Shown here one piece after another: positions 18,693 to 27,451 of a DNA stretch of 51,076 nt. The stretch is from Bin80 sp965207565. GTDB lineage: Bacteria > Bacteroidota > Rhodothermia > Rhodothermales > Bin80. The notes beneath the pieces are model-generated. The model saw only the letters and a list, made by a program, of their open reading frames with translations. It was not told where the DNA came from and searched no databases. A program made the translations under genes and the position numbers. The first letter of the stretch is position 1, and each line of letters begins with the position of its first letter. The stretch covers positions 1-51,076 of the forward strand of contig CBDBMQ010000014.1 in the NCBI GenBank assembly GCA_965207565.1. Direction: 5' to 3'.

Positions 18693-21600
18693 CTACAAAC
18701 GGACATTGAGATTGATGCCAATGCTTCGTGTCTGCGGCACCCCTGCGTGCTCAAGTCCAATCCCACGGTTCGTGCTGTTATACAGGGATTCTGGATCAAG
18801 ATTGTCCACGTTGCTGTGCAGCAACAAGAGGTTTCTGGCGATGATGGAAATTGATGCAAATTTGACCGGAGTGCGGACAAACAGGCGTGATGGCAAGTTG
18901 TAACTAATCGATACTTCCCGAAGCTTCACGAAACTGGCATCATAAATGAATTCCTCGCCGATCGTTCCTCCACCAATCCTTCCAAAGTAATCCTGCGGAT
19001 CGACTTGAACCGTATTTTCCTGACCGTCTGCATTGACACCATCCCCGACAATATAGCCTACGTCACGGCCTTCCAACGTATTCTTATGAAGTCCATTACT
19101 ATACCCTGCACTGTTGGTAACGGAGAACATCTCTCCACCGAAGCGCATATCAAAAAGCAGATTTACTGAAAGATTCCGCCAGCGTAATCCGCTCCGAATA
19201 CCACCACTCAGATCGGGGGTGCCATTGCCAAGTACACACAGATCGGAGGTTTGCATGGGCAGCCCGTCTGGATCATGTACGATGGGGCCGGTTGCATCAC
19301 AATCGGAAGCGTCTTCTCCAGTTGGTACATTCTGGCGAAGATATTTGCGCCCTTTGATTGATCCATAGGCTTCCCCGACATCAGCGGTCACAAAATTCCC
19401 TCTATGCCGGCTTTCGCCGAGAACCAGTGAAGTTTGACCTTCCACAAGCTCCACAACCTCATTCCGGTTACGTGCAAGGTTGACATCCAGATCCCAGCGC
19501 CAGTCTCCCTGACGGACAGGTGTAGTGGAGATCAGCACTTCAACTCCCTGATTGGAAATTTCACCTGCATTAATCACCTGGCTACCAAATCCTGATGCAC
19601 TCGAAATCGTCGTAGATAGAATCTGATTTGTCGCACTCTCCGTATAGTAGGTGAAATCTACACCGAAACGGTTCTGCAGAAAGCGTATATCAAAGCCTCC
19701 CTCGATCCCTACCGTTTCCGATGGTTTCAGGCCGGCTAGAGGGATGTTTCCCTGTGCAATCTGTCCGCGCGGCTGACCAAGGTGGCTGCCAGCTAATCCA
19801 TAAGTTAATGCCAGCTGGTAGGGAGATGTATCCCCACCAACCTCCGCCCATGAGGCACGGAGTTTCGCAAAACTGACCCAACTGGGCATATCAATCGCAT
19901 CCGTCAACACAAGGCTGGCACTGACAGAGGGATAGAAATAGCTATTGTTCTCTGTTGGAAGCGTAGACGACCAGTCGTTACGGCCTGTCAGAGTCAGGTA
20001 GAAAAAATCGTTATAGGATAATTCCGCTGATCCATACAATGAGTTAATCTGTTTCTCATTATAGCCATAGCCATGTGATCGGGTATTCTGGTTCGTGACG
20101 ACCTCCAGCCCCGGCACATTAAACCCTCCCCCACCGCTCAACGATAGCGTCTCGTTCTCCCGGTAAAGTATATTTCCACCCGCGGTTGCCTGGAGTCCAA
20201 TTGAACTGGTCAGACTGCGATCAACGGTTAGGAGAAAGTCAGTATTAATTTCGGTGATCCGAAACTCGGTCTCCCCTTGACCGCCCACTGGGCTGTAAGC
20301 GGTTCCCCATGGAGTAATCCCCGTCCGACGTGTCGTGTAGGTATCGCCTCCAAAACGCCCGTTTAAATGAATCCCTTCGGCAAATTTATAGCCCAAGGAG
20401 ACAAACCCTATCGCACGTAGATCTTCATCCTGATTCGTGTACTGATGGGCGGCCCAATAAGGATTCTGCTGATAGATGCTCCCGAATAGGCCTCGGTGCA
20501 ATTCAGTACCATCCACATCAGTCCCATACTCTGTGCAGTTTTCCTCCTCAGGGGGACACCGCATGGTTTCCACATCCACGTTCGGTGCCAGCTGATAGAC
20601 GGAATAATTTGCATTCCCCGGCGAGTCACTTAACCTTGGGCGATTATTTACAAACTCCCGGATCAGGTTGATTTTCGCATCTGCGCTCAGGCGTGAGCCA
20701 AATTGTGAGGATCCCCTGACTGAGATCGAAGTACGTGAGAGTCCTGAATTGGGGCTAATGCCCTCATTCGTCAGATGAGAGAGTCCAATCCTCAGAGAGC
20801 TGACTTCATTTGCCGTTGTCAAGGCGATACTGTTCGTACTGGTAAGCCCGGTGTTATAAAAGGACGTCACTGGGCTGGTGACTAAGCCGTATGGTTGCTG
20901 CGTACCGTCCCAACTTATGGTTTGTCCACCATCAAGTAGAGGGCCCCAGGCACGATCAACAGTCGAGAGCGCTTCATCTACCGAAGTCGGCTTTTCGCCA
21001 CGGGTACCCTGACCATATTGGGTTTGCCAGTCCGTGTTAACCAGGACATTCTCAAATGTAGTGTTACTGGAAAACTCAACGCCTAGGCCCAGACCTGGTG
21101 AAGCTTTCTTAGTGGTAATCAGAATGACTCCATTTTTCGCGCGGGTACCATAGAGTGCAGCCGCCGAAGGTCCTTTCAAGACCGTCATCTTTTCGATGTC
21201 GTCGGGATTAATCGAACCAATCCCGTCGCCACCGTCTGTGCCACCCCACATACCGGCACTACCCAGAGTTGTATTATCAATAGGAACGCCGTCTACCACG
21301 TAAAGTGGTTGACTATCCTCGCCGAGGGATGACGCGCCGCGTATGATTACACGACTCGAGCCTGCGGGCCCGGTAGCGGGCTTCGTGACGACCACACCGG
21401 CTACTTTACCAGCCAGCGCATTTGCGACATTGTTCTCTCGAATCTCGCGCAGGTCCTCACCACCCACTTCGGTCACGGCATATCCTAGTGCACGCTCCCT
21501 TCGCTCAATGCCACCTGCGGTCACAACAACCTCTTCCAAGAGTCCGGTATCTTCCTCAAGGAGGATCGTAATGTCATCTCGACCCTCTACCGCAATAGTT

Positions 21601-21869
21601 TGACTTACGAAGCCAATAAACGTGATTGAAATTGATGCATCCAGGCTGGATACCTCAAGAGAGAATGTTCCATCCACATCGGTAGCGGTGCCATTCAGTG
21701 TGCCGGTCTCGACAACCGAGGCACCCGGCAGGGGCGTGTTGTCAACGGCGGACACGACCATACCTTGGACAGTATGATCTTGGGCATGTGCAACCTTGTC
21801 TAGTGACATGAAGGATGTCAGCAAGACACACAGACTACACACGTAGATCCTGAGTATATTTTTGAGCAT
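18693..21869 (-). CDS. SusC/RagA-family TonB-linked outer-membrane transporter
   Basis: The 1058-residue protein has a signal peptide (to about residue 30, ending VAHAQ) and a carboxypeptidase-D regulatory-like domain ('VQGMVVSAVDNTPLPGASVV', about 33-105). It then has a TonB-dependent plug with 'EEVVVTAGG', 'NVANALAGKVAGVVV' and 'GPAGSSRVIIRGASSLG', and the SusC signature 'QPLYVVDGVPIDNTT'. The rest is the outer-membrane beta-barrel ending in 'TRSIGINLNVRL'. With the SusD-like partner it forms an energised pedal-bin importer. No glycosidase, peptidase or ECF sigma/anti-sigma gene is adjacent, so the substrate is unassigned. Start ATG 21869. Confidence 0.94.
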   Translation of the reverse strand: MLKNILRIYVCSLCVLLTSFMSLDKVAHAQDHTVQGMVVSAVDNTPLPGASVVETGTLNGTATDVDGTFSLEVSSLDASISITFIGFVSQTIAVEGRDDITILLEEDTGLLEEVVVTAGGIERRERALGYAVTEVGGEDLREIRENNVANALAGKVAGVVVTKPATGPAGSSRVIIRGASSLGEDSQPLYVVDGVPIDNTTLGSAGMWGGTDGGDGIGSINPDDIEKMTVLKGPSAAALYGTRAKNGVILITTKKASPGLGLGVEFSSNTTFENVLVNTDWQTQYGQGTRGEKPTSVDEALSTVDRAWGPLLDGGQTISWDGTQQPYGLVTSPVTSFYNTGLTSTNSIALTTANEVSSLRIGLSHLTNEGISPNSGLSRTSISVRGSSQFGSRLSADAKINLIREFVNNRPRLSDSPGNANYSVYQLAPNVDVETMRCPPEEENCTEYGTDVDGTELHRGLFGSIYQQNPYWAAHQYTNQDEDLRAIGFVSLGYKFAEGIHLNGRFGGDTYTTRRTGITPWGTAYSPVGGQGETEFRITEINTDFLLTVDRSLTSSIGLQATAGGNILYRENETLSLSGGGGFNVPGLEVVTNQNTRSHGYGYNEKQINSLYGSAELSYNDFFYLTLTGRNDWSSTLPTENNSYFYPSVSASLVLTDAIDMPSWVSFAKLRASWAEVGGDTSPYQLALTYGLAGSHLGQPRGQIAQGNIPLAGLKPSETVGIEGGFDIRFLQNRFGVDFTYYTESATNQILSTTISSASGFGSQVINAGEISNQGVEVLISTTPVRQGDWRWDLDVNLARNRNEVVELVEGQTSLVLGESRHRGNFVTADVGEAYGSIKGRKYLRQNVPTGEDASDCDATGPIVHDPDGLPMQTSDLCVLGNGTPDLSGGIRSGLRWRNLSVNLLFDMRFGGEMFSVTNSAGYSNGLHKNTLEGRDVGYIVGDGVNADGQENTVQVDPQDYFGRIGGGTIGEEFIYDASFVKLREVSISYNLPSRLFVRTPVKFASISIIARNLLLLHSNVDNLDPESLYNSTNRGIGLEHAGVPQTRSIGINLNVRL

Positions 21870-22169
21870 GATTATTCTATTTAGTGATAGGGTTGTTGAC
21901 CAGAAAAACGTTCTTCATAAGCAAAGCAGTATTGCTGTAGCATGCGAAAACTCCAATAAAACCTCCAAGATCCACCTACCCGGCAATCTCCAGTGAGCCA
22001 GTATAAGCACCTGAGTAATCAAAATCAAAGAGAACTACACCCGAAACTGCAACTCAATCTCCCCCGAAACCCAAGCATTATATTCACGCATCGGGTTTTG
22101 TTCCATTTCGGACGACGGCTTGCAAGACACCTAACCGCAGAACGGGCATGAAGTTCATATAAACTGGTG

Positions 22170-22185
22170 TAGCATAGCAGGTTCC
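22170..22185 (+). repeat. Subterminal inverted repeat of the IS110-family element (transposase 3' side)
   Basis: TAGCATAGCAGGTTCC here is the exact reverse complement of GGAACCTGCTATGCTA at 23625-23640. Confidence 0.9.
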
Positions 22186-22233
22186 AATTACGGGTGATAT
22201 GTATGTTTTAGGTTACATTTTGTTATAATATAG

Positions 22234-22444
22234 GACAGATAGCCACGAAGAAGGATCCTTGAGCAATTGCGACGGCTGATCAATCTGGTGTACGCATGCT
22301 AGGCCATAGGCCATAATGCTCAATATTTGAATTCGTCGGAGCTGCCATTATCTTGCGTCTCGGGCTCGCGGTAATCGCTACCGAAAAGTTTGCACATGGG
22401 CTCTCCCTCTTTGCTTGGGGATCCTTCTCCGTGGCTATTCTGTC
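22234..22444 (-). ncRNA. Predicted bridge/seekRNA of the IS110-family element
   Basis: The ends of this stretch pair over about 25 bp (22234-22258 with 22419-22444). Read as minus-strand RNA the stem has one single-base bulge and one G.U wobble. On the plus strand the wobble would be an A.C mismatch, so transcription with the transposase is favoured. Internal hairpins include CGGTA/TACCG at 22369-22383 and GGCC/GGCC at 22302-22312. At 22283-22292 the segment reads ATCTGGTGTA, identical over 10 nt to the junction made when the two predicted element ends are joined at the CT core. The position, 3' of the transposase, is where IS1111-group elements encode their guide RNA. Exact 5' and 3' ends are not visible. 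Confidence 0.6.
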
Positions 22445-22455
22445 GTATTGATGAC

Positions 22456-23580
22456 TCATGCAGTCTGAACGGGGGATTGCATAGCCTCCCATAGAAAGCC
22501 GACCAGTTCGCGGGCAAGTGCAACCACCGCGACTTTGGGCGGCTTTCGTTTGGTCAGTGCTTGGTATCGTTGGTATAAACGTTTTTGTGCCCGCTGGCTA
22601 ATGGCCACGGTTCGGGCACTGCATTGCTTCTGCCGTTCACCAAGGGATGCACTGATCCGGGGATAGTGTATGTATTTCCAGGCTGCACTCACCAAGGCTT
22701 TCCGCGCATGGACATTCCCGGTCTTGGTGATCGAACCAGACCGAATGGTGTTCCCCGATGAGTGCTGAGATGGAACCAGTCCCAGATAGGCCATCAGGGC
22801 GGTCGGGTTTTCAAACCGCCGAAAGTCACCGATCTCGCAGATCAGTTGCATGGCCGTAATCAGTCCAATGCCGCGAAAGCCCTGCAGAATCCGGATCGAT
22901 TCCTGAAACCTGGGGGACTCGGACGCAGTCCGTATCTGCTGTTCCATCTCCCGAATCCGTGACTGGACATAGATAATATCCGCCAGGTTTCCCCGTAACA
23001 CCTGCGCGTCATTGGGCTCATCCAGTTCGACCTTATTGATCCAAACCATAAACTTTTGCGTCCAGTAGCTTCCTGTATTATAGCTGTGTCCACGGCCATG
23101 CAAAAAATGAATGACTTGCATTTTGGATCGGTGCAGATTCTTGATCAGTGCTTCACGACTGCGTACCAGACTCCGCACAGATCTCAATTCCGAATCCAGA
23201 ATAAAACATTCGGTCAAAAGACCCGCCGCAAAGTACTCGGCCAGCTTCCTGGCATCGCGCCGGTCTGTTTTAATTCGATCCCCATTGCGCCGAGGAATAG
23301 AACCCGGCGCAATGATGACACAATCAACGCCCAGAGCAGTCAGCGCTTCATAGAGCGCCGTGCCGCAAAAAGACGCTTCGTAGCAACAACGGAAATTACC
23401 GTATTTAGACCGCATTGATGCCACAAATCGGGACAGACGTTCCGGCTTTTCTGCGGAAAACTCCAGCTCATCACTGAAACGCCGCAGGTCCACATCATAA
23501 ACGCACGATGCAATCGTGGCACGGTGAACGTCCAGTCCGATGAAGTAACGCGTCCGGGAAGGAAGGAATTGAGATAGCAT
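22456..23580 (-). CDS. IS110-family (DEDD) transposase/recombinase
   Basis: The 374-residue protein has an N-terminal RuvC-like DEDD domain: GLDVH (first Asp), RCCYEAS (Glu) and 'KTDRRDARKLAEYF' (last two Asp). The C-terminal transposase_20 domain has 'GFRGIGLITAMQLICEIG' (helix-hairpin-helix) and 'LGLVPSQHSSGN', which holds the catalytic serine. Both active sites look intact and the frame is open, so it is probably functional. Such enzymes recombine DNA under a structured RNA guide. The start is ATG 23580. There is nothing between the stop at 22456 and the predicted guide-RNA stem except a few bases. Confidence 0.95.
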   Translation of the reverse strand: MLSQFLPSRTRYFIGLDVHRATIASCVYDVDLRRFSDELEFSAEKPERLSRFVASMRSKYGNFRCCYEASFCGTALYEALTALGVDCVIIAPGSIPRRNGDRIKTDRRDARKLAEYFAAGLLTECFILDSELRSVRSLVRSREALIKNLHRSKMQVIHFLHGRGHSYNTGSYWTQKFMVWINKVELDEPNDAQVLRGNLADIIYVQSRIREMEQQIRTASESPRFQESIRILQGFRGIGLITAMQLICEIGDFRRFENPTALMAYLGLVPSQHSSGNTIRSGSITKTGNVHARKALVSAAWKYIHYPRISASLGERQKQCSARTVAISQRAQKRLYQRYQALTKRKPPKVAVVALARELVGFLWEAMQSPVQTA

Positions 23581-23624
23581 AGTAATTAAGGGTTATGTTC
23601 AGCAGGAGGATAAGGCCTGGCTGA

Positions 23625-23640
23625 GGAACCTGCTATGCTA
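23625..23640 (-). repeat. Subterminal inverted repeat of the IS110-family element (transposase 5' side)
   Basis: GGAACCTGCTATGCTA, 45 nt upstream of the transposase start, mirrors 22170-22185 over all 16 bases. Confidence 0.9.
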
Positions 23641-23864
23641 TTATATCTGGTCCAGAGATTTTTTCGTGTATGCGGCATTAAATTACCAAAAGGTTCAAAC
23701 CTCAAACTGTAGAGGTTTGAGATGCGATTCTCAAATCAAGGTGATGCGCTCGCAGTCGACCAGCGTGGTTTGCAACTGGTCTTCTGGAGATGCAGGTATT
23801 TTCGTGCGAATGAATCCCATCACGGACAAGTATATGCATCCATGAATGAGGCTATCAGGAGGGG

Positions 23865-24530
23865 TCACTTACGCGAGCTGGATTGCAGTGCCTCGCCTGC
23901 GGTGAAGTAATCTTCATTCAAGTCGATATGATGAAGAAGAATTCTTGCTCTTGTCATTCTGACGATTATGCGGGATGCCCTTCCGGGATGGATTTTTGCA
24001 TATTTAGCAAAGCTGTAGACGCTCACCCGACCTGTTTGCTCAAGAAGATGTAAGAGAAGACGTTCTTTCTCGCCAAGTTCAATCAATACATTCTCCGTAT
24101 CTGGTAATCGCCTCATCAGCTTCCGCGCTTCACGGCTCGCCGCGACACACATATCTCTGTATCTAACAAAGACTGATTTTTGATGACTCGACAGATCTCG
24201 AACATAATGAGGGCGAATCGGGCTCAACGGGATCTTAACAACGACCACTGTGCGAGTTCGACTGACCTTGATATATTCTGACTTCAGGGTTATCTCGGGC
24301 GTACAGCATTTCTCAAGTGCATGGTTGAGCGCGTACATTTCCTCTTCAGGATCCTTCACACCACTCAGATTCCCGTCATCCGCAACCCCGATCAATAGAT
24401 GCCCTCCACTTGTGTTTGCCAGTGCAGTCACTTCTCGGGCAATCCGCTCGCTTTCGGGTAAGCGATGTTTAAATTCAAGAAGTAAACCCTCGCCTTCTGT
24501 CACCATTTGCTCCAAGTTTTCCTTGGTCAT
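23865..24530 (-). CDS. AlbA_2 (Schlafen-like) domain protein with C-terminal winged helix
   Basis: From ATG 24530 (MTKENLEQMV) the protein has about 221 residues. The N-terminal half fits the AlbA_2 putative nucleic-acid-binding domain: 'GLLLEFKHRL', 'REVTALANTSGGHLLIGVAD' and a following DGNLSGV. The C-terminal 'GEKERLLLHLLEQTGRVS' with 'GRASRIIVRM' looks like a winged helix, as in transcriptional regulators of this type. The function is unknown; a DNA-binding regulator is the likeliest role. It is the last gene of the minus-strand run behind gpsA, about 130 nt after it, and is next to the IS110-family element. Confidence 0.75.
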   Translation of the reverse strand: MTKENLEQMVTEGEGLLLEFKHRLPESERIAREVTALANTSGGHLLIGVADDGNLSGVKDPEEEMYALNHALEKCCTPEITLKSEYIKVSRTRTVVVVKIPLSPIRPHYVRDLSSHQKSVFVRYRDMCVAASREARKLMRRLPDTENVLIELGEKERLLLHLLEQTGRVSVYSFAKYAKIHPGRASRIIVRMTRARILLHHIDLNEDYFTAGEALQSSSRK

Positions 24531-24662
24531 GGCTGCCAATAACCTTTGAAAAGACCCTCAAATGAGCACAGGGAGAATCCTACGATACTCCATATCTATT
24601 ATGATAGGCATCCAGGATGAAAAGGACAATCATTGGAGCTGATTGGAAGCACAGGTTCTGCC

Positions 24663-25691
24663 TCAGTGCCCCTGAACCTGTAACCACTCCTCCTGTTTTG
24701 CTGATCGTGTCATTAGTTCCTGAACCACATCATGGGGTTGCTTGCCTTCAAAAAGAATGCCGTATACCGCTTCGGTGATCGGCATCTCAATACCGAGACG
24801 CTGTGCCATGTTGTATACTGCTGCTGTGGTCCTGACCCCTTCTGCTACCATATTCATGGATTTCGTTATCTCATCAAGTGTCGCCCCACGCCCGATCGCT
24901 TCTCCGAGATGACGATTACGACTGTGTCGGCTGGTACACGTAACCACCAGGTCTCCAAGGCCGGTCAAACCTGTAAAGGTCCGGGGGTCGGCACCCAGTG
25001 CACTTCCCAAGCGCTGGATCTCTGCAATTCCCCGTGTAATGAGAGCTGCCCTGGCATTATCCCCATAGCCAACTCCGTCACTGATTCCAGATGCAATCGC
25101 CATGATATTCTTAACACTTCCCCCAATTTCGACACCTTTCACATCACCGTTCACATAAATTCTGAGCCGGTCCGTCATGAAAATCTCCTGCACAACTTCC
25201 GCCTGCCTCATACTGGTTGATGCAGCAACCAGGGTCGTCGGCTTCCTCGTTCCAACTTCTTCTGCGTGGCTCGGACCATACAGGGCAACCAGATTGCCCT
25301 TAGGAATGGGCGGGCTTATCACATCTGCCAGCACTGCAGTTGTTGTAAGTCCTGTCTCTGTCTCAATCCCCTTGGCAACAGATATTACCGTTGTCTTCTG
25401 GTCACAGAAGGCCAGTAAATCTGTAGCTATTTTGCGCACTGTATGCGAGGGGGTTGCGATCACCCAGCAACTTGCCTGCTGCGCCGCGAAAGCAAGATCA
25501 GCCGTAACGACTACAGATGCTGGTATGGAGACATCCGGCAAATATTCAGGGTTATGACCCTCGCGTTGGATCGCACTTGCCAGATCCTGTCTGCGAGCCC
25601 AGAGCGTTACTGCATGGCTTCCGCCAGATAAACTCACTGAAAGTGCAGTGCCCCAGCTGCCAGCACCAAAAACGGATATTGCACACGGCAT
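24663..25691 (-). CDS. gpsA: Glycerol-3-phosphate dehydrogenase [NAD(P)+]
   Basis: The 342-residue chain starts MPCAISVFGAGSWGTALS, with the dinucleotide-binding GAGSWG at residues 9-14. Downstream are 'VISVAKGIE', 'LYGPSHAEEV', the catalytic-lysine segment GGSVKNIMAIASGISDG, 'GLTGLGDLVVTCTS.SRNRHLG' in pieces, and a C-terminal 'MPITEAVYGILFEG'. GpsA reduces dihydroxyacetone phosphate to sn-glycerol-3-phosphate for phospholipid synthesis, in the cytosol. It follows plsY by 14 nt, so the two genes supplying and acylating glycerol-3-phosphate are co-transcribed. Length is normal for the family. Confidence 0.95.
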   Translation of the reverse strand: MPCAISVFGAGSWGTALSVSLSGGSHAVTLWARRQDLASAIQREGHNPEYLPDVSIPASVVVTADLAFAAQQASCWVIATPSHTVRKIATDLLAFCDQKTTVISVAKGIETETGLTTTAVLADVISPPIPKGNLVALYGPSHAEEVGTRKPTTLVAASTSMRQAEVVQEIFMTDRLRIYVNGDVKGVEIGGSVKNIMAIASGISDGVGYGDNARAALITRGIAEIQRLGSALGADPRTFTGLTGLGDLVVTCTSRHSRNRHLGEAIGRGATLDEITKSMNMVAEGVRTTAAVYNMAQRLGIEMPITEAVYGILFEGKQPHDVVQELMTRSAKQEEWLQVQGH

Positions 25692-25705
25692 GCAATTGGC
25701 GGAGG

Positions 25706-26389
25706 CTATAGCTCACCACGCCCACGCATGCCATGGGCCAGTCGAAAACGTTGGATCTTATTCTCTTTACCCGAAATAAGTCGCTGGATATTGCTCCGAT
25801 GAGCATAAAGAATTGCAAGCGCAAAGATGCAACCAAATAAGAGCAGACTCCGGTCCAGTGCCTCAATATCAAAAACAAACATTCGAATGGCCACGGTCGC
25901 CGGAAACATCAACGCCGCAATAATACTTGCCAGGGAGACATACCTTGAGCCAAACAACACCAGGGTAAAAACCCCGATCACAATCCACATCGTTTTCGGT
26001 GTAATTGCGAATAAGACCCCTGCGGCGGTGTTCACACCTTTTCCTCCTCGAAATCGGGCCCAAACAGGAAGCATATGACCGATAATCGCAGCGATACCGG
26101 CTAACAGGCGAATGACGGATTCCACCTGCCAGAAGGCAAATCCAGATGGGAGCTCGTCAATGCGAATAGACGCAATCACGCCTGCAGCCAATAACCCCTT
26201 ACCTACATCAATGATGGTGGATAATACCCCTGCTTTCCATCCCAGTACCCGGAAAACATTCGTTGCTCCTGCATTCAAGCTGCCATGCTTACGTACATCG
26301 ACCCCATACAGTAATTGCCCCACCCACACACTTCCAGGAATAGATCCCGCAAGGTAGCTCAGAACCAGTATCAGAATAATTGAGCCCAT
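25706..26389 (-). CDS. plsY: Glycerol-3-phosphate acyltransferase PlsY
   Basis: The 227-residue inner-membrane protein has about five hydrophobic helices. The PlsY motifs are in order: 'YLAGSIPGSVWVGQLLYGVD', 'HGSLNAGATNVFRVLG' and 'GHMLPVWARFRGGKGVNTAAG'. PlsY moves an acyl group from acyl-phosphate to glycerol-3-phosphate, making lysophosphatidate. The C-terminal tail of about 30 residues is a little longer than usual. Start ATG 26389; purM ends 63 nt upstream. Confidence 0.95.
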   Translation of the reverse strand: MGSIILILVLSYLAGSIPGSVWVGQLLYGVDVRKHGSLNAGATNVFRVLGWKAGVLSTIIDVGKGLLAAGVIASIRIDELPSGFAFWQVESVIRLLAGIAAIIGHMLPVWARFRGGKGVNTAAGVLFAITPKTMWIVIGVFTLVLFGSRYVSLASIIAALMFPATVAIRMFVFDIEALDRSLLLFGCIFALAILYAHRSNIQRLISGKENKIQRFRLAHGMRGRGEL

Positions 26390-26452
26390 GAAGAGTTAAA
26401 TGTTTGGCGACAGTTTAATGCGGTTATGGAAACTTATACGTGCGATGCTTAG

Positions 26453-27451
26453 CTAGTATACTGCTCCCATCTCGATGGGATTCTCATGATGCGCTGCTGC
26501 GATACGCTGGATGTCCTGCTCCGCCGAAGCAGGCGCAATCACGACCAATCCGATGCCTAGGTTAAATGTATCCCGCATATCTCCTTCCGGTACAGCCCCG
26601 CGTTTCTGGATGAGATCAAAAATAGGCAGGCGTTCCCAGTTATCATAGTTCACCTGCACATGAAGTCTCTCAGGGAGTACGCGATAAGTGTTTCCTTCGA
26701 TCCCACCCCCAGTCACATGAACAAAGGCATGTGCGTGCTCTTTGAGATCACGGATCAAGGATAGATAACACTTGTGTACGCTCAATAATTCTTCTTGAAT
26801 GCTTGTCCCTTTCAGCTGCGCAGGCCTTTCGCCCAGGCGATACCCTGACAGGGGCCCCAGGAGAACTTTACGTGCAAGGGAGTAACCATTTGTATGAAGT
26901 CCAGACGAAGGGATCCCCCAAAGCATGTCTCCCTTCTGGATCTTACTCCCATCGATAATCTTATCCTTATCCACCAGGCCCACGATTACGCCTGCTAAAT
27001 CATAATCGGTCAGTGAGTACAGGTCGGGCATCTCGGCGGTTTCTCCTCCAATCAGAGCAATCCCGGCATTTTTGCATGCACGAACCATCCCCTTTACTAC
27101 TGCTTCCAGAATTTCGGCGGATAGTTCTCCGGCTGCGAAATAATCAAGGAAATACAAGGGCTCAGCACCACACACGGCAATATCATTAATGCAGTGATTG
27201 ACCAAATCTTCCCCAACCGTATCGTGAACCCCTGCTTTTACGGCGACCTTCACTTTCGTCCCCACACCATCAATTGAGGAGACCAGTATGGGTTTCCTGT
27301 GCCCGGAGAGGTCAAGTTGAAAGAAGCCGCCAAATGCCCCGACATCTCGAATCACTCCACGAGTGTGCGTTGACTTGATCAATGGCTTCAGGCGTTTTAG
27401 CGCCTCGTTGGCTGCCTGGATATCTACACCTGCATCCTTATAGACTGTCAT
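26453..27451 (-). CDS. purM: Phosphoribosylformylglycinamidine cyclo-ligase
   Basis: PurM (AIR synthetase) closes the imidazole ring in de novo purine synthesis using ATP. From ATG 27451 (MTVYKDAGVDIQAANEAL) the protein has 332 residues with the family landmarks 'GAFGGFFQL', 'VSSIDGVGTKVKVAVKAG', 'HCINDIAVCGAEPLYFLDYF', GGETAEMPDLY and 'HVTGGGIEGNTYRVLP'. The open frame runs farther upstream, but the family begins with this Met. The start overlaps the stop of the squalene-synthase-like gene by 4 nt (ATGA), implying coupling. Confidence 0.96.
   Translation of the reverse strand: MTVYKDAGVDIQAANEALKRLKPLIKSTHTRGVIRDVGAFGGFFQLDLSGHRKPILVSSIDGVGTKVKVAVKAGVHDTVGEDLVNHCINDIAVCGAEPLYFLDYFAAGELSAEILEAVVKGMVRACKNAGIALIGGETAEMPDLYSLTDYDLAGVIVGLVDKDKIIDGSKIQKGDMLWGIPSSGLHTNGYSLARKVLLGPLSGYRLGERPAQLKGTSIQEELLSVHKCYLSLIRDLKEHAHAFVHVTGGGIEGNTYRVLPERLHVQVNYDNWERLPIFDLIQKRGAVPEGDMRDTFNLGIGLVVIAPASAEQDIQRIAAAHHENPIEMGAVY

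Larger units (their letters stand above)
22166..23648 (-). mobile_element. IS110-family insertion sequence, IS1111-type
   Basis: The element consists of a DEDD transposase gene with about 280 nt of non-coding sequence 3' of it and only about 68 nt 5' of it. Perfect 16-bp inverted repeats lie inside the ends (22170-22185 and 23625-23640). A CT dinucleotide, each time within CTGGT, lies just outside both repeats (22164-22165 and 23647-23648), which I take as the crossover core; there is no ordinary target duplication. Subterminal repeats set back farther on the transposase 5' side and a long 3' non-coding region are features of the IS1111 group. End positions are inferred to within a few bases. 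It inserted between the susC upstream region and the AlbA_2 gene. Confidence 0.75.

Noticed and set aside
20330..20671. Plus-strand open frame inside the susC barrel region
   Set aside because: Antisense to a clear beta-barrel coding sequence; composition is that of a shadow frame.
23722..23910. 62-codon plus-strand open frame between the IS110-family element and the AlbA_2 gene
   Set aside because: It overlaps the end of the AlbA_2 gene on the other strand and has no recognisable pattern.
24732..25220. 162-codon plus-strand open frame opposite gpsA
   Set aside because: It lies wholly inside gpsA on the other strand with no domain pattern.
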